A DNA stretch of 64,000 nt. It comes from Kryptolebias marmoratus. Its lineage: Eukaryota > Chordata > Actinopteri > Cyprinodontiformes > Rivulidae. The notes under the pieces are model-generated. The model made no database searches. It saw only the letters and a program-made list of their open reading frames with translations, and had not been told where the DNA came from. Every line of letters begins with the position of its first letter. The stretch's first letter is position 1. Shown piece after piece: positions 1-50,867 of this stretch. A program made the translations under genes and the position numbers. The stretch lies in the NCBI RefSeq assembly GCF_001649575.2, contig NC_051450.1, positions 7,619,155 to 7,683,154 of the forward strand, read 5' to 3'.

Positions 1-38088
<38,088 letters not shown>

Positions 38089-38565
38089 AGAGACCACCTG
38101 AAACGCTCCGAACACCAGAGCTTCACGTCCTGCTGCACTCAGATGCTCACTCCTAAGACTTTGACCCAGCAAACCAAACTATAAAGAGCACCTTAATTTA
38201 CTGAAGCAGGATAACTGGGGTTTACGGTGGTTTACTAGGTTTTAACCATGGTTTATTATTGAGAGAGAATGCCTCTCACATGATTCTTGGAGATGAGTAA
38301 TCTGCTTAATGGGACTTTCTGAACTGCTGTGCATGTGTAAGCAGTGCGTTATCACTACACATAAATTATAAATTATAATTCAATATTATTCATACAGTAA
38401 CTGTAGGTTCGGCAAATAAATCAGAGATGTTCATTTATACAAAAATTATAGTTATAATGATGTAATTATGGTGCTAAATCAGTCAAGAGTTATCAAACAT
38501 ACTTTATATAAATAAAACAAATATTTTCTCATATCCAGTCTGCCAAACTGAGGAGATCAGAAATG

Positions 38566-38567
38566 TT

Positions 38568-38622
<55 letters not shown>

Positions 38623-38659
38623 TTCATTCATTCATTCATTCATTCATTCATTCATTCAT
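38566..38659. repeat. (TTTA)n-(TTCA)n compound microsatellite
   Basis: About 14 TTTA units pass directly into about 9 TTCA units, roughly 480 bases upstream of the cubn start codon. Confidence 0.97.
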
Positions 38660-40505
38660 CCAGACCAGGTCTTATAATCACACAGTGCAAGCAGATCATC
38701 AGAACGTGTACATCATTATTTTGCATACTTCAGAACATTTCTTCTGGGTTATTTAAACAGTAAAAGTTTTTGTCTACTCCAAGTTGTGGGCAGAAATGTT
38801 GTTTTTTTTTTTGACTCCACTAGAAAATTGACCTCAGGTTATGACTTATTTTTTCTAGACTGTGATGGTCTAATAGAATTATAGAAATGTTTCTATTAGC
38901 ATCAACATTAGTGTTTCAGAAATGATAATATGCACCATTTCAAAGCTGTAATATGTGACCCATCCTGGCAAAATTAGTCAGAATGAGTACAGGCTGCAGT
39001 GCCAAAAACATGACTGATTTTTGCCATAATTGACATTTGCATAAAAAGAATCCATGATTCATCTAGCACTCCAAGTAACAAAAATAGCATATAATCCTCC
39101 TAATCTACCCTTAAATTATAGTATTCTAACAGGTATGTCTTCAGAAATAATCCTTTGTCTTATAAACCTTATCATTTCCTTTGAAATTGACCATTTTTGT
39201 GCCGTAGGACTGGGAAATCCCATTGTATTCCCCATTTTAAATATAGGGCTGGATTTCCTGATGTCAACATTCTAGATCAATAAAAATTGTTTTCAAATTG
39301 GCACTCTCATAAGCAAAACTAGCTTGTTGCCAGTTGATGAATCACACAATTTCAACAAACTGGAGAATTTGAAAATAATAATTCAACATTGAAAACTTCC
39401 TTATTGTGATTCGCTTTCACAGCACAGGTCACAAATATGATGTGAAGCTGCTGGTGTTGCTCAGAGCACTTCTCTAAAGTTGATGAAGAGGAAACATCCT
39501 ATTATTTGTTGTACGGCCACAACGAAAGCTGCACTGAGTTTCAGAGTAAGGCTCCTTGATATTTGGCTAAAGTTGGCTCCTCTACACATTTTAAAGTACG
39601 AACTATCATTCTGTTAGGAACAGGAAACGTGTTTGTCTCAAATCTTCAACGTTGTGCATTAGCAGCTTCTGCCTTGATGCTGCTAGGTTGTTGAACTCTG
39701 GTTGGGCTGTTTTGCTGCTTATTTCAATGCTGCTATTCTACTATTTATTATATCATATTATTACTGTTTGTTGTTGGGCTTAGAACTGGGACCTAAGTTC
39801 AAAGTTTCATTTCACCCCATGCACCCATGTGATGTGAATGAAAACATTTTCCTTGATCCTTGATCCCTAGCAGGAACTAAACAATAAAGTAAGACTAAAT
39901 GCAAAGCAGTCGGGTGAAAAACATCTTGGCTGGCCAACAAATGGTGGCACGGTACTAAAAGTGGCCTAACGATGATGATGTTGGGTCGGTGCAAGCAATG
40001 CTAACACTGGACATTTGATATTTGGTGCTGTTTAGTTTGTCAAAGTGCTGGCCAGAGAGCTGAATCCAGTACTTGGTAATCAGACATGGTGCTCACACTT
40101 TGGTTTTGTTTCAAACAGCGGTGAAAGTCAAAGTGTGCGGTCTTCCGAAACACACCTCTGATGCAAGGTTGTTTTTTTTTAAGTATTTCCATGCCTAATA
40201 TTGAATTACCAATATAAATGTATTATTTTGAACCTGAATTTCAGCAACTGGTGAAGCACTCACAGTTTGAGAGCCACCTCTGAACTGAACACCTGGAATA
40301 AACACCAATGAACCTCTGTTACAACAGAAAAGTGGGCATCATGTGCAAAAAGAAAACAACTGTACAGCAGGTTTAAGTGTGCAATAATGGAACATCTGTG
40401 CCACTTTCTTTAACAGCTTGCTTTATGATCGGACTGATTGGAAAATTGACTCATGTATGTATATGGGCACACGCATACTTATTTTCATTTCCTCTATATA
40501 TGACA

Positions 40506-40525
40506 GTGTGTGTGTGTGTGTGTGT
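40506..40525. repeat. (TG)n microsatellite
   Basis: Ten TG dinucleotides with a short satellite TG run following at about 40,530. Confidence 0.9.
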
Positions 40526-40559
40526 AAATGTGTGTGTTCTGGCCATCTTCATATTATTA

Positions 40560-40690
40560 CTTAGGTATTGTAAAGTGTAAGTTGTGTATATTAGATAGTT
40601 CGTTTGTTCACTCCAGGGCAGAAAAGCAAATAATTTGTTGTACTTTGCACAATGACAATATAGCCTTTCATTCATTCATTCATACTCATA
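40560..40690 (+). repeat. LINE 3'-end-like sequence with CATT units
   Basis: Reads TTGTACTTTGCACAATGACA and ends in CATTCATTCATTCATAC, the form of a teleost LINE 3' terminus with a short simple-repeat tail. Confidence 0.4.
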
Positions 40691-42479
40691 TTTATTGAGC
40701 TGAATCTTTACACTGTAAATACAGCTCTCCAGGAAGAATACCAGCCCTTGATATTATTATTATTAACCTGAAGTTTTTCTTGAATAAAGCTTGAATAAAG
40801 CTGGTGGGATGGCTGAACTTTTCTAATGAAAAGTTTAGTATAATATTCTGCAGTTCCTCCTACGATAGTAAAAACATTAAAATCCCCTTAAATAAACAGT
40901 CATTTATTCATGCATTTGGCCAAGGCGCCTGTAGTTCACAAACATATTTATCAGCCAGCACACAATTAATTCTATAGCTTTACAGAGCTAAATCATTACC
41001 CATTTCATAAAAGTATTCTTTTTTTTGTCATAAACTAATCTGTTTTTATTCCCACTGCCTTGTGTTGTGTGACTTTATTATCTCAGGGTTTGTGTTCAGG
41101 TAAACATTTACAGAGGTCTTGAGACTGGTGAATGACACCTGCTGACTGCTTTCATTTTTTCACACATAAACCAGACGGTATTACAACGAAGTGCTCCGTC
41201 ACTCAAAAAGAAATCATGTAAAAACCTAAAGCAGAGCTCTGCAATCTTCACAACTAAAATGAGACATTTTTACCACCTCTTCGACGGAATAAAATCTGTA
41301 TAGTCAGAAAATCTATCAGATTGTTTAACTTAAGATAAGAGTTCATGACATTTTACTTATCTGTGTATATGTATATGTGCATAAGTGTAAATGCATGAAA
41401 AGAACAGTTCTATACAAAAAAATGACCTTTTTAAAAAAATATATATCAGTGATAAAAAGTACATTCTGTCTTAAAAGAGTGAACATGAAAATAGATCCAG
41501 TTTACTTATTTAAAATCTAAATGTTCTTAAATATAGGGCCAAAAGCAAGTCTTCTATTTGTTATCAGAATAACTTGTCACATTTTTGTGCCTTTAAATAT
41601 TATAAATTTTCAAATTGACGCACAAAAGCGCTTTTATAGTTTGAAAACTGGTGATTTTAGAGCAACCCCTGTGTCTATTAGCTCAACAGTAAAACTTTCT
41701 TTTAAACATTTTTTAGTGAATATTCTGCCCATATTTAGCTGATTCCGGTACAGAGATGATGTGAAGCTGCGCACAGAGGACATTTACTGTGTAACTTGTA
41801 ACTTTAGAGCGGAGAATACTCTCCGGTAAAGTTGACAATGTGCCACATATTGAAAGAAGTAACACTTACACAAATTATCCAACTGTTTTTTTTACAGTTT
41901 AAAAGAAGTTACTGTGATTCATAAACATTCAATAAACACTGGAAATCTTTATTATTTATCACATAAACTTTGACAACTACAGACTTGAAAAATAAAACTG
42001 TTTATTAGTTTTTAAGTAATCTTGCTAACAGACAAACTTACAAAAAACAACCAAGGGATTATTGGTGACCTTGACACCATGACTTTGAAATCAACAAGGA
42101 TCATCTTTGACCCATGAGGTGTCCAGCTGTGCAGTTTGGCAACCCTACATTATATGATCGCAGAATAATCTTGCTAACAGACAGCCAACAAAACCCCCTT
42201 GTCAGAGGTAAAAAAAAAAAATCACTGGACTCACACCCACCTCCTGGAGGACACTTTGAAGACTTGCTGCTTTAGGAGAGCTGACAAAATCCTGATGGCT
42301 CTGTCTCTCCATTACCATCTGGTAGGTACTTCAGAGCACTGAGTGCAACTCGAAACTATTTAACAGCTTCTATTTAACTGAACAGAATTAAATACTAATA
42401 AACCTCTGTTACAACAGCAAACTGAGCATCATGTGCAATAATAAGTATAAAACTGACCCATTGAAGCAGCGAGGTATCT

Positions 42480-42690
42480 GATAGCGAGTTGGGCTTTGTT
42501 CTTAGACAGAGTAAAGACCCGCCTTCAGAAGTTGAAGCAAACTTTTTTGCAGGTTGCTAATCTCCTGGAGGATCCCAAGGTATTTGTAGCTTTCCTGAAA
42601 ATCATCCCCTTCGGTTGTGATCATCTCTTGGATAAGGAGGGAGGATCAGCTGCTTTTGTGGCATTTAGCTTCATGTCGTCCGTGCAGAGG
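42480..42690 (-). mobile_element. LINE reverse-transcriptase C-terminal remnant
   Basis: On the minus strand the frames include ESYKYLGILQE and LLKAGLYS, which recall the YKYLGI...VLKSQL region of R2/R4-type LINEs. Broken and short; the clade is uncertain. Confidence 0.35.
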
Positions 42691-43048
42691 TGATGGCCGA
42701 TACTTGCATACTTTTTTAAAAAATAACCAAGTAATTAAAGATTAGTGTGGGATCAGAGCTATAAATAAAATAAAAGTTGAAATAATTATGCAGAACGAAA
42801 AAGCAGCAAACCTTCACGTTCCTAATATGTGGTTTAGTATCTGGTTGGAATTATAAACATAAAACTAACAGGTTGTCTGCACAAAAATTACTAAGAATAA
42901 ATGACTAAATCATAATCCACTAAGTACAAAAGATCTCATTTTTGGCCAATAAAAGATACATTTACCAACATTAAGAAAAAAATAAATCATATTTGGGATT
43001 TTTACCCCAAATTTGAAGAATAAAAATCTGCAATAAATATCCACATCT

Positions 43049-43236
43049 TCAACAACAGGCTGTGGGCAGACGGCACCCGCTGAGAGGATCTTCAGAAACA
43101 GATAATTGTTCTCCTCCTTCAGAACGTCCAAAACGTTCAGAGAGCAGCAGCTGGAGAAGTCGGGCCACCACAACAACATTAAGGCTGTTTCCTAAAACTT
43201 TGTACTGCTGAATTGTTGAGATGTTCTTTGGAAAAG
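43049..43236 (-). CDS. trdmt1: trdmt1 last coding exon with C-terminal extension
   Basis: After the acceptor at 43,237-43,238 the exon reads [20 protein letters not shown], then [13 protein letters not shown], where the human protein ends (LIKILYE). Here the frame stays open for about 25 more residues ([20 protein letters not shown]..., ending TACC) before TGA at 43,051-43,049. The extension is hydrophilic with no recognised motif. A splice donor just after LLLSE would remove it, but none is convincing. Confidence 0.88.
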
Positions 43237-46200
43237 CTGTAGGGACCAAAGAAAAAAATGAGTCAAATAAACATAACAGCTGAACCACGATTCTTATTAT
43301 TCCAATTCTATATATTTGAAAGCTTGTTGTGAACTTTAAGACTGGAACTTAAGTTAATATATTAGTAACCACACTTACTAATGTCTGAAAGTTAAAGCTC
43401 AATCAGTGGTTTGTTTCTTTTGTTGTATTTACTTGTGATTATTTATGAAGGAGTTACACAAACCAATAATCTGCAAGTCTTCTGATGGGAATGAGAGGAC
43501 TGTAATCAGGATTTACTGTTTAAAAGTTCACAACCTTTTAATGCAGAGACAGCTTTATCAGCATTTAGTTATAGAGGCTAGACTGTGGGATCAACACAGT
43601 TTTATTTGCCTTTTTTCTCTTAAAGTTCATAATGAAGGGATTCTAATACTATACTATGTTTAGACATTTATCCTTTAATGGGTGGCAGTCAACATTTTGA
43701 CACAAGCAGGTCATTTCAAAAATATACCTAAAATCTAAGTAATTTAACTTTTTGACTTACAGAAACGCGGAGGGAAGCCCATGAGGTTGGCTACTTCCCT
43801 GGGGGTAAAATACCGGAGCTTTAATTTCAACAGCTGTTCAAGTTTGTCCTTTTCTGACAACCGGTCCAGACCTGTAAACACACTCTCAATCTGCAGAGCA
43901 CACAAAGAGAAGAAGAATTTGGTGCATCACATTCAGAGGCTGAGTCAGAGACAAGGTGTACTCTGAACCACTCTAATTTCCTCTTACTATTTGATTACAT
44001 CGGTCAAAATAAAAAACTGCAGGAAGAGATTAAATTAACTGTTTGATATTTCGTCCAGGTTTCACCAGAAGACAATTTGAAGCACTACTACAAAAGCTTA
44101 AAAGAAGACAAAAATACACTTCTTTCAGTCAAGTCTGAAGTTATACCGTGGTGAGAAAAAGAGGCCACCTTCTAATTTAAAACTTTTACAAATTAAAACA
44201 AATCATTCAATCACTCCCTGGTCTTATAATCAGAAAAAGCAGCCTGTTATATGACACGATGGATGGATGGATGGATGGATGGATGGATGGATGGATGGAT
44301 GGATGGATGGATGGATGGATGGATGGATGGATAGATGGATGGATGGATGGATGACAGCTTTTTACGACAATTCATGAAGACTTCATTGAGAATTTAAATA
44401 CATTATATCCAGCAATTTGTAAAATGTGGTTTTTCATACAATTTTTTTGAATTTAGTGTTTTTCCAATCTGCTCGATGTTAATAAAAAAATTTAAAAAAT
44501 ACTCCTCATCATGATTGACTTACACTGATCTTATCTTCCATTCCCTTGCAGGGCATGACTCTTGTAAGTTTCTGATCCGTACAAATAAGAAGTACTTATT
44601 TAAAGATGTTGCAGTGAAACGGACCAAAAATTAAAACAGATCTGCTATGGGAGCAAAAAAACAAAAAAAAAAAGACTGAAAAGAGGTTTGCTGAGAACAA
44701 TGAGACTTTAACATTTAAGACCATTTCAAAAAGTTGACAGTAACCCACACCACTTGTGTTTTTGTCGAAATTTATCATGTAATGAAGCCAAAATACAACT
44801 GGATTATTGAAAATAGGTAATCATTAGAAGACTCCAAGGACACATTAGCACTGGGTCTTTAGGTCTCACTGGTCCCTGGAGTGACGGACCTACCTCAGTT
44901 TCCGTGCAGCACTGCAGCACAGAGCCAGTTCCTTCCACATACCTTCCATAGCTGTGAATGAAACACAAAACCACAAGTGAACTATACCACTGTTCAGTCA
45001 TTAGGTGTTTTTGTCTTTCTGTATTAAAAGTCTATGTTTAAACAACAGGGCGTAATGATATTGCACACATGTATAAACTTGGGCTGCTCCATTAAGGAAA
45101 AATAATGTTCACAATTATTTGGGGTAATTTGGGGAAAATGATTATTGATCAAGTTTAAAAATGTTGTATTTTTTGCACTCAAAGAACAGTGACTTGCCTT
45201 GAAGGTGAACTTTTTTTTGATACCTTAATGTTGACCTTTCACTTAAAATAAGCATTGATTCAAATGTGGAGTGCAGGATACAAGATAAACTAAAAAATAA
45301 GCAACATAGTGTATTGTAGGGCTCTATGAAATCTGTTTTTTGTTTTTTTTAAATTACTTTTTTCTTAACTACATTTTGTTTTATGATGTAACATATTTTT
45401 CACTTGCAAGTGTCATATATGTAAATAAAATATATGGTGGATAATAATAAAATTTCAATAACAGCTAAAAATGTCCAAAACTCTATTAAAACATGACAAA
45501 TTTCAACAAAAAACACAGCAAAAGTGTTTCAGTTCAACAGAACAGTCGATGATTTAGTAAAAAGTGCTTAAAAACTTCCATGCGAGTCAATAATAATTAA
45601 AAACCGTCTAGTCGTTTTGTAAAATAAAATTCCTCATGTTTGTTTCACCTCAGAGTAAAGAAACAGTTCTTCATTTTCTTCACATATGAAACTGAAATTC
45701 ACTCTAGATTTGAACTTTATTATAGTAAATATATGGTAAAACTATTGTATTCGAACTGTCCTATTTGACTGACAGATGAGAAGGAAAACAATGAAGATGA
45801 CTATGATGAAGCTGTAGTCTCTCATTGCCTCTGATGGGTTGTGTTTTTGATTTTACAGCTGCCTCTGAAGTTCAGCTGCTTCACCACAAAGTGAACAGAC
45901 TTTAACTGAGATATAATTGCATTTTGGAAACATTTAACAGGAGCAGCTATTGTTTTTCTTCCAGCAGAAAATCTGATTCTACACAACCAGCTGCAAAGCC
46001 TTCAATAAACTCTTTCTGGCTTCTCCTGACGTGGAAATGTTTGGTAAACTGAGGAACATTTTTTCTCTGTTTGGTCTGAATGACTGTCTGGTCATCACAT
46101 ATTTCCACGTGCGTTCCTTGTCGGTCATTTACCAACAAAACTTACACATGTGGTTTACATACTGACTGTTCTGTGGGGCTTGCTTGTCTTCCATCTTTGT

Positions 46201-49200
46201 CAGAAATAAGACATGAGCACGTCCGCAAACTGAAACATGGTAATATATTTAAAATCATAATCATTATCCTGTTTGTTTGTGATTGTGTTGAGTCAAAAAT
46301 GTAAACTGAAACTAAAAATTCAATGAACTGCACAGCCCTAGTTCAAACTGCACCGATGCTGGTTGCTGTGAGAACAAACATCTATTCAGAAAGATTGTTT
46401 TTCCTGCTGCAGCCTAAATGCTGCACGTGTCTATCAGAGTGTCCGATAAAAGCCCTGGCATCATATTTACTGATGATGAGGAGGAGAAAAGCAAACAGAA
46501 ATGTATGTTTAAAACCTTCACTGTAGAGGACAGTAGAGAGCAACATGACAGACCGTTGGCATTTTGGGGGAGAGCTGCATCAAAAATCATTTAAATAAAA
46601 AAAATTTAAAAATTTAAAATGAGTTAGATGGTACTTGAACTCACCCTTTGGTAAAGCAGACAGATCTCCTGCATTTGGGCTGGACAATGTCCAAAATAAG
46701 ACCATATCGCAACAGTGTTTTAGGAGCAAGGAGATGGTGCTGCATGTTTTCTTCTGTCAGGGGTTCCAGAAAGTCTTGTATTTGTCTGACAGACAGGTCA
46801 TGGTTCTGAGATATCTTCCTCTGAACTTCCACTGCTGTCTCAAGTTTAAACAAGTGACCACCGGGCGTTTTGTCAACTGGCTGTCCAGGACTTGGACAGG
46901 TGGGACTCAAGTCTGAGGGGACATCACTCTTAGCAGGACATGTGGCAGCACTGGAAACCTACAGTAAAAATAAATAAATGTTTTATAACTAAGTGAAAAC
47001 AATATATATCTTTTTTTTCTCATTACCTGACATTAAATCAGACTAAACCCTTCCTGTTTTAGGTCAGTTAGGATTCCCAAAATTATTTCTATTTATTAAA
47101 TACCTAAATAACAAAATAGAATATTTTAGAGGATTTTTTATTATTATTATTATTTTCTTCAAAGTCTAAAGAACTTCACTATGACACCAATGTACATTCC
47201 CAGATAGAAACCCTTAATTCCAATGTTATAAGTTTTAAGGTGTTACAGATGTGGATATTTTTTTCCCTAGAGACTTACATTTTTATATTTATGAACAAAA
47301 AGTTACAACAAATTGTCAAGATTTTTGATTGTTTTTGTGTATCATCTTTATATTGTGATATATTAAAAACCAAAGGTTTCCTAGTGTAAAACATACAATT
47401 TTTTTGTTTGTTTGCTATTTTCTGACTCTATGCGGGTGTCTAAATTCAGATGAGATGTGCCAAAAGCTAAAAGTGGAAATTATATCACCATACGAATTAG
47501 CATAGGTTAATAAATCCATCAAGTTGTTTTGAGTTACCACTGTACATAACTAAGAACCATGTTAATGACACAATGAAGACCGTTTTAAAGAAGAATACAC
47601 TCCAATCCACTGTGTGGGTTTAATCTAGTTAAATGAATTTCCACACATATAGAATTAATATCAACTGAAGTTTGGATCAAAGATTTGTCACAAAATGTCA
47701 CAGAGGAGCCATAAATTATAAATTAGGGTGGCTGTGGCTCAGAAGTTAGAGCAGTCATCCTCCAATGAGAGAGTTGGTGGTTCGATTCCTGGCAGCAGTT
47801 ACATGTCGAAGTAACCCTGAGCAAGACACTGAACCCCTCAGTGCCTCTGACGTGCCCCATTGGTGTATGAATGGATTTTAAGGCACTGATTAGTGGCTAA
47901 ATTTATACAGATTAGCTTTGTAGAGACGTAGTGCTGTGTGGATGGGTAAATGAGGGCAGATTGTGTTGTAAGATACTATATAAGTACTTACCATTTACCA
48001 TAAATCCCTGACTAAACATTGGTTTCACAAAAACAGGTGAACATGGAGCTACATAGCCATTATGAGAACAGCTTAAATCTTGTGATAAACTACAGAAAGC
48101 TTTAAATGGAGGTCAAAGGTCAACAGCAATGACTAAATAGTTGCTTCTGGACTTAGCCCTGTGTTCGGATTATTAATAAATTTAAGCAATAAGTAGTTTA
48201 AGGCAATTATAAGATGAAGCAAGTATTCAAATGAAACCTTTTCCATACTTTATGTTGCAAATTTTAATTTAAACTGACATGTTTTAACCATCAGCCTATA
48301 AAAAAAAAAAGAAAAACATTTGTAGCTCTGAAATAGAGCTGCATGTTGACACTGTGAGACTTGATCCATACATACCAGAACACGGTCAAACCTTACCTTT
48401 GATTTCGCCCGAAAGCTTGAGCTTTCGGCTGAAATCTTAGCCAGCAGGAAATAACGCAGCCTTGAATTTGGAATCCCAACCTAGATAGGAAATATAATAA
48501 CACTATGAGTACCTTTAAATATTTTAAATTTATGAGATATCACCTAACTTTAACGCTACCTCATAAAATCCTTAGAATAGAGTTTCTTACACTTGTTGGT
48601 GAGACCATGAACTCCTGGAAACTGTAGCCACAATCCATCAGTGTTTGTACCAAACGGTCCCTATTGTACACAAATATAAGTTTAAGAAAGTTAACTCTGA
48701 AATCAAATGCTGTCATGTTACGCACACTTATTAGGTACACCTAATTTGAAACTAACTGTTCTGTTTACTCATTAAAAAGTCTGAATAGTATAGCCAGTCA
48801 ACGGTCATTGTCAAACTGATCTGAACTGGATTATATTTTATACTCCCCCTCCCCCAAAAACATACTGCTACACTAAACCCCACAAATAAACTGAATAAAA
48901 GAATCAAAATAAGAAAAAAAAAGATGAACCAACTATTAGAGGCCCTAGTAGTTACGAGAAGTTATGAGAAGCTTGGCTCACATTGGACATTGTCTCAGGA
49001 TGTTAGAGCTACTTCCTGTTGGTTGGCAGGAACAGGACATTGCGTGGAGATGTGTTCAACAGTGAACCAGGGCTGAGAAAACAGAGTCCCCAAAGTTAAA
49101 GCACCAGGGGCACAAAGCCCCCAAAAGTAAGGACAAAAGTCACTAAGTTGGTTAACTTGGTGACAAATAATGGCAAACTTAGAGTAACTGAGTTACAAAC

Positions 49201-50835
49201 TACAGACAAAATACAGTTTATCTAGAAATTCGGAAAAAAGAAAAGATACGCAAGGAGACTGGGACACTAGTGACTGCGTTCATGCACATCTGTCAAAGGT
49301 TTCAATGTAAAAAATTGGAGAGTATATTCTGATTTTGTCAAAATATAAAATGTTACCGTGTGCAAAGTGGTTTACAAATTCATACAATGTTTTTTGTTTT
49401 TTTTTTCAACAAACCCACCCCCCCCACCACCACCCCAAAAGAAGAACAAAAAAAAAACAAGAACAAGCCAGCCATATCTGGTGACTGTACAGTACGGGCA
49501 TTCACCAGTTCTCCACACTGTCCTTAACAACACATTCTCCAAGACAGATTTTTCCATGTTTCCATCATGTTGGTGCTGCTTGTTACCTGGCAGAGGAACT
49601 CTCAAATCCTTTCACATTCTCCAGCAGGATGAAGCGGGGCAGTTTGTGAAGCCTGGACAGACAAAAGATAAAACAGGTCAATGGCAGAAGTCGTGCTGGG
49701 ATGATCAGAACTTGGTCCGATAAATAACCAGCGAGCACAACTCATCAGTGTATAGCACAAACAAGAAGATGATGGCTGCTGTACATAAACTCATCACTGC
49801 TGTGGTGAGAAATTAACTCAAGTTAAAAAAAGAAATAAGATGTCAGCCACATTAATATTAATTATTGTCTAAAAAAATTATTATGCTTAAAAAATGTTTG
49901 TTTTCCAGACCAGTGTGCGGATAATTAAATTTATCCCAAATGTGTTAATACCTCGGTAGAAGATCCAGGATGTAGAGGAAGCTCTTGGTCCGGGGGTCAG
50001 CGACGTCACCCTGAAGCCCCAACCTGCAAACAGAAAAGGTGAATGCCATCATATTGTTTAATGCATAAATTTATAAAAAGCAGATATAAGACAGGGACAT
50101 AAGTCCAGGGAAGGCAAATAATTCAAGTCTTTTAAAGTTTTGGGGAACATTTTGATTATATTTAAGAACACAATTAAGCAAAACTGTTAAAGAAAATAGA
50201 CAAAGCAGCTATTGTCTTTCAAGTCAAGGGTACAAGATCAACAAATCAGCAATAAAGACTTCAATAAAAACATTCAAACTTCATGAACTAGAACTAAAGT
50301 CAAAACTAAATCAATACATCAATTGAATTTGTACAATGAAATAATAAATATTCTGTTCAAGTAGAACTGAAACAGGGAAAACGAATGAGTTTTAAAGCAT
50401 GGATTTCAAATGGTCAACAGGCTGAGCAGCTCTGACTTCCAAAGGCCAGCTGTTCCACAGATCAGGGCCCCTCCCACTGAAAAAGGTTCTGCTGTTCCCT
50501 CTGGTTCTGAGTCTGGATCTGGGAACATCCAAAGGGAACTGATTTGTGGAGCTCAGAGCTCGGGTTGGAGTGGAAAGGTGCAAAACATTCAGAGAGGTAA
50601 GATGCACCAATTCACAAACTGTCCTGATGATTGAAGGTCCAACAAACAGGTTGCTTTTACAACAATGTGGCCTGCCTACTCTGCTGCTAGATTCAGATTC
50701 AGTCTTGATTCGAAAAAGTAAATCAACGCAATTAGGATTTCATCTTGAGATGTCCTTTTTGTAGAGCAAATCTGTTCTGGGACACGTAGGCAGCCATCTT
50801 CTCTAAATGGCATGCCTGAAATGCCATACCAGGAC

Positions 50836-50867
<32 letters not shown>

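Larger units (their letters stand above)
38180..43048. other. Intergenic region between cubn 5' end and trdmt1 3' end
   Basis: About 4.9 kb without a supported gene. It holds a TTTA/TTCA microsatellite (38,566), two LINE 3'-end-like stretches (near 39,640-39,870 and 40,560-40,690), a TG repeat (40,506), a repeated motif pair (about 40,300 and 42,395) and a LINE reverse-transcriptase remnant (42,480-42,690). The cubn promoter must lie near 38,100-38,400, but no clear TATA box was seen in the right orientation. Vimentin, which adjoins TRDMT1 in mammals, is not present. Confidence 0.6.

Noticed and set aside
42910..43179. 89-codon minus-strand frame overlapping the last trdmt1 exon
   Set aside because: It is a different frame from the verified exon 11, whose phase closes with exon 10 and carries LGNSLNV.
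47726..47800. tRNA gene at the SINE head
   Set aside because: Box A and B are present but the arms do not pair as a cloverleaf, and the sequence continues into a SINE body.
49358..49723. 121-codon plus-strand frame, and its minus-strand partner with a Gly run
   Set aside because: It overlaps trdmt1 exon 5 on the other strand and owes its length to C-rich and A-rich runs; no domain is visible.
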